From Nitrospinae bacterium AH_259_B05_G02_I21 (lineage in GTDB: Bacteria; JADFOP01): DNA of 16,477 nt. The notes beneath the pieces were generated by a model. That model was not told where the DNA came from. It worked only from the letters and a program-made list of their open reading frames with translations, and made no database searches. Positions within the stretch are counted from its first letter, which is position 1. Every line of letters begins with the position of its first letter. The stretch lies in the NCBI GenBank assembly GCA_027717595.1, contig JALLOF010000033.1:1-16477 (forward strand). Direction: 5' to 3'. Positions 11,816-16,477 of the stretch are shown here, piece by piece. The translations under genes were made by a program, and so were the position numbers.

Positions 11816-11890
11816 TGGAGTCGGCGCCGGGGATCGAACCCGGTCATCGGGGGGTGCAACCCCCTTGCCTTCCCATTTGGCTACGCCGAC
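11816..11890 (-). tRNA. tRNA-Cys (GCA), with an unusual anticodon arm
   Basis: The minus strand gives a cloverleaf: acceptor GTCGGCG/CGCCGAC, D-arm GCC-AAATGGGAA-GGC, T-arm CCGGG-TTCGATC-CCCGG, U73 and encoded CCA. The D-arm sequence and U73 are typical of tRNA-Cys, and the loop TTGCACC gives anticodon GCA. The arm is odd: AAGGGGG precedes the loop, so a standard 5-bp stem leaves either a spare base or a mismatch. Shifting one base gives TGC (Ala), which U73 and the lack of G3-U70 argue against. Confidence 0.75.
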
Positions 11891-11907
11891 GCCGTCCTCT
11901 TTGAACT

Positions 11908-11944
11908 GCCCGCCGTCTGTTACCGCAGGCGGCGGGCTTATTTA
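11908..11944. terminator. Long GC-rich hairpin with T-rich tail on the plus strand
   Basis: GCCCGCCGTCTG (11908-11919) pairs with CAGGCGGCGGGC (11926-11937) over 12 bp with one G-U, and TTATTTAT follows on the plus strand. On the minus strand it starts 4 nt after the stop of the 11942-12337 gene but has no U-run there. It may stop the antisense transcript from 11,767, the minus-strand gene, or both. Confidence 0.6.
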
Positions 11945-12337
11945 TGACTGTACATCTTGCATAGGAATATCATCTTCTATGCTTTTCAGTCTTACCTCAA
12001 TTAAGCTTTCCTCTTCGTTCCAAAACACTTTAAAAGATTCTGCTTTTTCCTTGTTGTGGGGCACCTCGAAATAAGTAAAAAACGGGCGTGCTGCTACAGT
12101 AGCAGCCTTTCCTCCAGATATTCTACGAACCCCTATAGCGTCCTTTGCGTCTTCAGGAACAGGCTTTATGCCAATAATCATGTTTTCTCGGTCATAAAAC
12201 AGCTGGATGTGGTCATGTTCGTCAAGATATCTCAGACAAAACGTACGGTTGAAACCAAAGCCCCCCCTTTTGAAAATACTGACAGCTGGTTCCCCAAGCC
12301 TACGCATCTTTTCCGCCTCAAACCGCTCAAACGCCAT
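11942..12337 (-). CDS. Conserved-looking hypothetical protein
   Basis: A 131-aa soluble protein with an excellent ribosome site (GGGGAGG, 8 nt before ATG 12337). The N-terminal half (AVSIFKRGGFGFNRTFCLRYL, then HIQLFYDRENMIIGIKPV) has the rhythm of small families with an AbrB-like swapped-hairpin start: a strand-turn-strand with a kRGgfgfn motif followed by a 'value, D-x-E-N-x-I-G-I-x-P' strand. The C-terminal half (FFTYFEVPHNKEKAESFKVFWN, then SLIEVRL) is a second beta-rich lobe. I do not know its function. It lies just upstream of tRNA-Cys on the same strand, and they may share a transcript, as I see no separate tRNA-Cys promoter. Confidence 0.7.
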   Translation of the reverse strand: MAFERFEAEKMRRLGEPAVSIFKRGGFGFNRTFCLRYLDEHDHIQLFYDRENMIIGIKPVPEDAKDAIGVRRISGGKAATVAARPFFTYFEVPHNKEKAESFKVFWNEEESLIEVRLKSIEDDIPMQDVQS

Positions 12338-12517
12338 TGTTTTGTCCTCCCCGCTATTCAGAACAGCTATACGCTAACACACAATAGACGGAATTACAAC
12401 CCTAAAATATGCCAAATCCGTCGCTAAATATGGCGTTAAATGTGGGGAGCGGTGGGGCGGAGTGGGCATGGCCGAGGTCTTGTTCGTGTGTCGGATTTGT
12501 TAGTATTGCGGGCTTTA

Positions 12518-13837
12518 TCAAACTGTATCACTACCTCCGGGGGGCTCGGGCGGCCCCTCAAGGCACCGCACGATGGTCGTCCCGGCGACGCCTTGGAGCT
12601 CGAGTGCTGTTGGTGGTTGCACGGGAAGGCCTTTGGGGTCCCGGATGATTTCCACCACGGGCCGCAGGTGATTGGCCTCATTTATCTGGACGACGCGGCC
12701 GAACGCACCGGTGCTGAGCTCGACAAAGCTGCCCAGCGGATAGACGGTCAGCAGAGCGAGAAAGGCCCGAAGGAGTTCCACATCAAAGGCTTCCCGCATG
12801 TCCGCAAGGATTGTCCGAACGGCCTGGTGAGGCGATTGGGCCCGCCGGTGGGGCCGGTCGTGAGTGAGGGCCTCGAAGACATCCGCCAGGCCGATTATTT
12901 GCGCAAACCCATGGATTTCCTGGCCTTTCAAGCCCCTGGGGTAACCACTCCCGTCGACCCGCTCGTGCTCCTGGGCCACGATGGGGGCGAGCTCCGATAA
13001 GGAACCACCAAGCCCGGAAAGGCGCTCGCGGCCGATCTCGACGTGGCGTCGGACCTCGTCGCGCTCCTCCTCCCCTATAGGACGGTCATGCTCCCAGACC
13101 CCGGAGGGGACGAAGAGCATCCCGACGTCGTGAACCAGAGCCGCCAGGCAGAACCGCTCGAGCTCCCCCTCGGGGGCTACTCGGTCACGGGCCAGCAACA
13201 CCCCCAGGATGGCCACGTTGAGGCAGTGGCCGACAAGGTCGGATTGCGTACCGAAGGAGTCATACAGGCACGAGGCCAAGGGCTGGGAGAATTCGGACGA
13301 TCGTAAGTCGTAGGAGCTCGGGGGCATCAGAAGCAGGTTGGAGACCATCTGGCCGGCCAGGTGCCCCAGAGCATCAGAGTCCACAGGTTCGCCGGCCTGG
13401 ATGCGGGCGAAGGTCGTCTCCACGGTGCGGCGGGCCTGCTGGTAGAGGGACCAGGCGTCCGTCGGCTGGAAGAGCGCCGGATCGCCCAAAGTGACGGAAT
13501 CGGCCAGGGGCGTTGGCGTCTCATCCGGCTCAGGGAAGGGGATCGTCGCCGTCGGCTCCGAGAGGGGCTCGTCGGGAACGGACGCCCCCATGGCCTGGGA
13601 AAACAAGTGGTCCTCGTCCTCCTGGGCATGGGAAGGGGCGGTCTCGATGAGGGATTCCAGCGAAGGTGGGGTATCTGGGAGTGGTTCGTCGTCCCGCTCG
13701 AGCATGGCGCTCAAGCGCGGGGGCGATGCTTCGCGGTCTTCGCGGTCTTCGGGGTCGTCAACCGGCTCTCCGGCGGGCGTCTCATCCTTATTTGGAGCCA
13801 GCCTGGCCTCCTGATCGTCGCCCTCGGTCCCGACCAT
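12518..13837 (-). CDS. HD-GYP domain protein (c-di-GMP phosphodiesterase family), variant active site
   Basis: A 439-aa protein. Residues 1-125 are acidic, Pro-rich and probably disordered; a helical linker follows; the HD-GYP domain spans about 195-370, and a small C-terminal lobe ends the protein. HD-GYP enzymes hydrolyse c-di-GMP. Visible motif residues are H204, H236-D237 (ALVHDVGML), H265, H291-E292 with DGSGYP (295-300), D319 (LADVF) and HRRAQSPHQA. Two usual residues differ: the Lys of HDIGK is Met240, and the first His of HHE is Glu290, so metal binding or activity may be altered. ATG 13837 has AGGAG upstream; a TTG just before it is less likely. It follows the ATPase gene by 39 nt in one operon. 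Confidence 0.88.
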   Translation of the reverse strand: MVGTEGDDQEARLAPNKDETPAGEPVDDPEDREDREASPPRLSAMLERDDEPLPDTPPSLESLIETAPSHAQEDEDHLFSQAMGASVPDEPLSEPTATIPFPEPDETPTPLADSVTLGDPALFQPTDAWSLYQQARRTVETTFARIQAGEPVDSDALGHLAGQMVSNLLLMPPSSYDLRSSEFSQPLASCLYDSFGTQSDLVGHCLNVAILGVLLARDRVAPEGELERFCLAALVHDVGMLFVPSGVWEHDRPIGEEERDEVRRHVEIGRERLSGLGGSLSELAPIVAQEHERVDGSGYPRGLKGQEIHGFAQIIGLADVFEALTHDRPHRRAQSPHQAVRTILADMREAFDVELLRAFLALLTVYPLGSFVELSTGAFGRVVQINEANHLRPVVEIIRDPKGLPVQPPTALELQGVAGTTIVRCLEGPPEPPGGSDTV

Positions 13838-13876
13838 CAAGGCTCTCCTAGCGACGACGCGCGACGGGCCGCGGCC

Positions 13877-14677
13877 CTAGACCACGAGTTCGCGGATGTT
13901 TTGCACATCGGGCCGGTCCACCCGGTCGCGCTGACCCCCGTAGGCGATCAATAAACTGAGATCGCACACCGTATTGATGACCCGAGGGATGCCGTTGCTT
14001 TGGTTATAGATTTCTTCTATGGCCGCGGGGGTGAACATCTCTCGTTCCGCGCCAGACACTTTCAAGCGGTGGAGGATGTAGCTTTGCGTCTCGAGCTGGC
14101 TTAGCGGATCGAGATGGAACTTTATGGCGATCCGCTGGCGCAGCTGAGGGATGTTGGTGATGCCGCTCAGCAGCTCCGGTTGGCCCACCAGCAGCACCGT
14201 GAAGAGAAAGCGGTCGCGCCTCTGGTAGTTAAGCAGCATGCGAATCTCTTCGTACAGGCCCCGGCGCTTGATGATTAGGTGGGCCTCATCGACGACGATG
14301 ACGATTTCGCGCCCTTCGCGGTGCTTGCTCTCGCTGTGGCGGGTCATCGCGAGAATGATCTCCCGCTTGGTCCTCGGGACCGGATGGCCGCCGATCCCCT
14401 CGTAGATCTGTTTGAGGAAATCAAGGGCCGGAAGCGTGGGGTTCGTGATGACGACCGAATCGTACTTTTCCTTCTTCAGCTCCTCGAGGAGCTTGAAGCA
14501 CAGCATGGTCTTGCCGCAGCCGACCTCCCCGGTGAGCATCGCCGAGCCCTTGCCCCCCTTGACGGCGTACAACAGCCGCACCAGGGCTTCGCGGTGCTTG
14601 GGCGTCTCCATGAAGTACTCGATGTCGGGGAGGTTTTGAAAGGGTGGTCGCTTCAGGTCCCAATAGTTGAGGTACAC
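13877..14677 (-). CDS. ExeA/GspA-like AAA+ ATPase
   Basis: A 266-aa P-loop ATPase with the ExeA/TniB-like layout. The N-terminus YLNYWDLKRPPFQNLPDIEYF is characteristic of the ExeA family. Walker A is GEVGCGKT (50-57), Walker B IVIVVDEAH (125-133) and sensor 1 lies in LLVGQPELL. The rest is a helical lid (NGIPRVINTVCDLSLL). In ExeA the domain helps insert the type II secretin through peptidoglycan; stand-alone versions also occur in pilus and surface operons. GTG 14677 is preferred to ATG 14707 because GGGAGGAG sits just before it and family members start M-Y-L. No C-terminal peptidoglycan-binding domain is present. The next gene is the HD-GYP protein, so c-di-GMP control of a surface machine is a fair inference. 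Confidence 0.88.
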   Translation of the reverse strand: MYLNYWDLKRPPFQNLPDIEYFMETPKHREALVRLLYAVKGGKGSAMLTGEVGCGKTMLCFKLLEELKKEKYDSVVITNPTLPALDFLKQIYEGIGGHPVPRTKREIILAMTRHSESKHREGREIVIVVDEAHLIIKRRGLYEEIRMLLNYQRRDRFLFTVLLVGQPELLSGITNIPQLRQRIAIKFHLDPLSQLETQSYILHRLKVSGAEREMFTPAAIEEIYNQSNGIPRVINTVCDLSLLIAYGGQRDRVDRPDVQNIRELVV

Positions 14678-15109
14678 GGCTCCTCCTCCCTCACTTCCAC
14701 GGGACACGGCCTCCGAGATTTCCGGGAGATTCGCCCCGCCATGAACTCCAAAGACGCCGAAGGGATCCGTCAGGACGCCGAGAGGGATGGACGAGTCTAA
14801 GGGTGGTATGATCGCTCGACGCGACTATGGGTTGGAGGCAGCAACGACAACGAGGTGAGCGCCAATAGAGGGCTCGCGGAGTGAGTCTTGATGAAAATAC
14901 CACAGGAGAGTTATCGTCAGACAGCGACTGGGGATGCAGAAAAACGCGGGACAACAATGAACGTCGCTCGCCCATGGGCTCCGATCTGAGGACGACGAGC
15001 GCTTTAGGTTTTAATCTCTCCTCCCTCCTTGCTTATCAATAATTTTACTGAAGACCCGCGAGCCTGTCAATGAATTTCTGTGGCTCCTGGAAATGCTCCA
15101 AGAGTATGT
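14678..15109. other. Divergent intergenic region
   Basis: This separates the minus-strand ATPase operon from the plus-strand MmgE/PrpD gene. I see no gene in it. The part next to 14,678 holds the Shine-Dalgarno site of the ATPase. An AT-rich tract lies at about 15,010-15,050. No clear promoter for the minus operon could be assigned. Confidence 0.4.
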
Positions 15110-15130
15110 TGTTGGCCTCCTTGGCCAACA
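15110..15130. repeat. Palindromic operator candidate
   Basis: TGTTGGCC (15110-15117) and GGCCAACA (15123-15130) are perfect inverted copies around TCCTT. The left arm contains the -35 of the promoter below, so a dimeric regulator bound here would affect the MmgE/PrpD gene. Confidence 0.6.
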
Positions 15131-15140
15131 GCCGTATAAT
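15112..15140 (+). promoter_or_regulatory. Promoter of the MmgE/PrpD gene
   Basis: TTGGCC (15112-15117, 4/6 to the -35 consensus), a 17-bp spacer and a perfect TATAAT (15135-15140). The predicted start is about 15,147, giving a leader of about 32 nt before ATG 15179. Confidence 0.65.
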
Positions 15141-15178
15141 GGAGGTCCACCAGCTTCGGGGCTTTAGAGAGGGCTTCC

Positions 15179-16477
15179 ATGACCAGGCCTCCGCTCACGG
15201 CGACTCTTGCCGAGTTCTGCGCTAATCTCGACCCGGGCGTCCTGGGACCTCCCGAGGCGGCCCAAACGGGCCGGCTGCTGCTCGACTTTATCGGGGTCGC
15301 GGCTCGAGGCTGCCAAAGCCCAAGCACCCAATCGCTCTCCCGGACGCTGAAGACCTTGGGCGCCTGGGAAGGCGACGAGCCCCTAACGGCCTTCGACCGG
15401 ACCACCCCGCCCCTTGCCGCCGCCCTCCTTCTTGGCACCGCGGCCCATAGCCTCGAGCTCGACGACCTCCACAACGCCTCGTCCCTCCATCCAGGTGTCG
15501 TAGTCTTCCCGGCGGCGCTCGCCGCCGCACGGCTCACCGGGGCCACGCCCCTCGACCTTGTGGCAGCCGTCGTGGTCGGCTACGAGGTCGCCACGCGCGC
15601 AGGAGCGGCCGTGAATCCCGAAACCCACTACGCACGGGGCTTTCACCCGACGGCCACCTGCGGGGCCTTCGGGGCCGCCGCCGCGGCGGGGCGACTCTTC
15701 GGCCTCTCCCCCGACGGGCTGGCCCACGCCTGGGGGGTCTGCGGGAGTCAGGCCGCCGGCTCCATGGCCTTCCTCTCCGAAGGGGCCTGGACCAAACACC
15801 TCCATGCGGGCCTGGCGGCCCAGGTGGGCCTAGGGGCGGCCATGCTGGCCCGTGAAGGGTTTCGCGCGCCGACGGCCATCTTCGAGGACCCGCTGGGCTT
15901 TCTCCACGCCTACGCGGTGGAGCCGAAGCCCGCCCGCCTCGTCGAGGGGCTCGGCAAGCGTTGGGCCGTTGCCGACACCAGCCTCAAGCCGCACGCCTGC
16001 TGCCGCTACATGCAGCCTGCGATCGACGGGTTGATCGCCGTTGCCCAAGAGAACGACCTCGCCCCCGAGGATGTGGCCGCCGTGGAGGTCCACTGCATCC
16101 CGGCGGGGTTCATGATCATCGCCGAGCCGGCCGAGCGAAAGGCCGACCCCCGGAATGCGATGGAGGCCCAGTTCTCCATGCCGTACGGCGCCGCTGTGGC
16201 CCTGGCCCGCCGACGGGCTGGAATCGATGACTTCGCCGAAGAGGCCCTCGGTGACCCGACCATCCGGAATCTGCTCCCCAAGGTCCGCTGCATCAAGGAT
16301 GAGGAACTCGGAAAGGCGTGGCCCGAGAGGTGGCCCGCCGTCGTCGTGGTCGAAACACAAAAGGGTGACCGGCACACCCGGAGGGTCGACGGCCCCAAAG
16401 GGGACCCGGCCGATCCCTTGACGGACGCCGAGATCGTGGAGAAGTTCACCGCTCTGGCGAGCCCGGCCTATACAGCC
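15179..16477 (+). CDS. MmgE/PrpD family protein (3' end beyond the window)
   Basis: An uninterrupted 433-codon frame runs off the right edge. The family contains 2-methylcitrate dehydratase (PrpD), cis-aconitate decarboxylase and relatives acting on polycarboxylates. Visible hallmarks: LLLDFIGVAARG near the start, the HSLELDDLHNASSLHPG segment (about 90-105, conserved Asp/His), GFHPTATCGAFGAAAAAGRL (about 155-172), AFLSEGAWTKHLHAGLAAQ, the KPHACCRYMQPAIDG segment and a C-terminal QFSMPYGAAVALAR lobe. Family members are about 450-500 aa, so only a short tail is missing. ATG 15179 has AGAGGG 7 nt upstream. Substrate cannot be told from sequence; no prpB/prpC neighbour is present, so methylcitrate use is not supported by context. 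Confidence 0.92.
   Translation, partial: MTRPPLTATLAEFCANLDPGVLGPPEAAQTGRLLLDFIGVAARGCQSPSTQSLSRTLKTLGAWEGDEPLTAFDRTTPPLAAALLLGTAAHSLELDDLHNASSLHPGVVVFPAALAAARLTGATPLDLVAAVVVGYEVATRAGAAVNPETHYARGFHPTATCGAFGAAAAAGRLFGLSPDGLAHAWGVCGSQAAGSMAFLSEGAWTKHLHAGLAAQVGLGAAMLAREGFRAPTAIFEDPLGFLHAYAVEPKPARLVEGLGKRWAVADTSLKPHACCRYMQPAIDGLIAVAQENDLAPEDVAAVEVHCIPAGFMIIAEPAERKADPRNAMEAQFSMPYGAAVALARRRAGIDDFAEEALGDPTIRNLLPKVRCIKDEELGKAWPERWPAVVVVETQKGDRHTRRVDGPKGDPADPLTDAEIVEKFTALASPAYTA

Noticed and set aside
1-16477. CRISPR array or cas genes
   Set aside because: No regularly spaced 25-40-bp repeats with unique spacers; the only periodic repeats are the few iterons at 6335-6459.

Overview
This is bacterial DNA with two textures. 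The right half (about 8,250-9,960 and 11,820-16,477) is GC-rich and reads like a chromosome: tRNA-Gly, purD, tRNA-Cys, a small conserved gene, an HD-GYP protein paired with an ExeA-like ATPase, and an MmgE/PrpD enzyme running off the end. Sigma-70-like promoters (TTGACA-17/18-TATAAT type), Shine-Dalgarno sites and intrinsic terminators are easy to see. I cannot name the genus. The left half (1-8,174) and an insert at about 9,962-11,768 have mixed, often AT-richer composition and look like accessory DNA.

Left region: an integrated element abuts the 3' end of tRNA-Gly. Its integrase (6,962-8,239) reads into the tRNA gene, so that junction is an attachment site. Upstream lie a wHTH protein resembling plasmid or ICE replication proteins (5,825-6,304), an iteron-like array just behind it (6,335-6,459), two small excisionase/AlpA-like HTH genes, a Cys4 zinc-finger gene and several unknown genes. 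The far attachment site is not in the window.

Nested or beside this is a compact unit (640-1,928): two 60-bp inverted repeats, 55/60 identical, flank a tiny ribbon-helix-helix (RHH) gene and a tyrosine recombinase that is catalytic domain only (FimB/FimE size). Identity between the repeats stops at the centre of a palindrome at each outer end, as expected if the recombinase cuts there. This is the best candidate for an undescribed system, either a minimal mobile element or a self-inverting segment.

The second insert carries an IS1-like transposase, a divergent 54-aa basic RHH-type gene and a membrane protein. Both RHH genes, in the two unrelated units, have a TTGACA-17-TACATT promoter ending 6-7 nt before ATG, which predicts leaderless mRNAs. 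Short repeats overlap these promoters and could be autorepressor operators.

Other points of interest: a 57-nt perfect three-way-junction fold (4,078-4,134), an SRAP/YedK N-terminal remnant, a possible toxin/immunity-like pair, two small ORFs split by one in-frame TAG, and a strong orphan promoter aimed antisense through tRNA-Cys.
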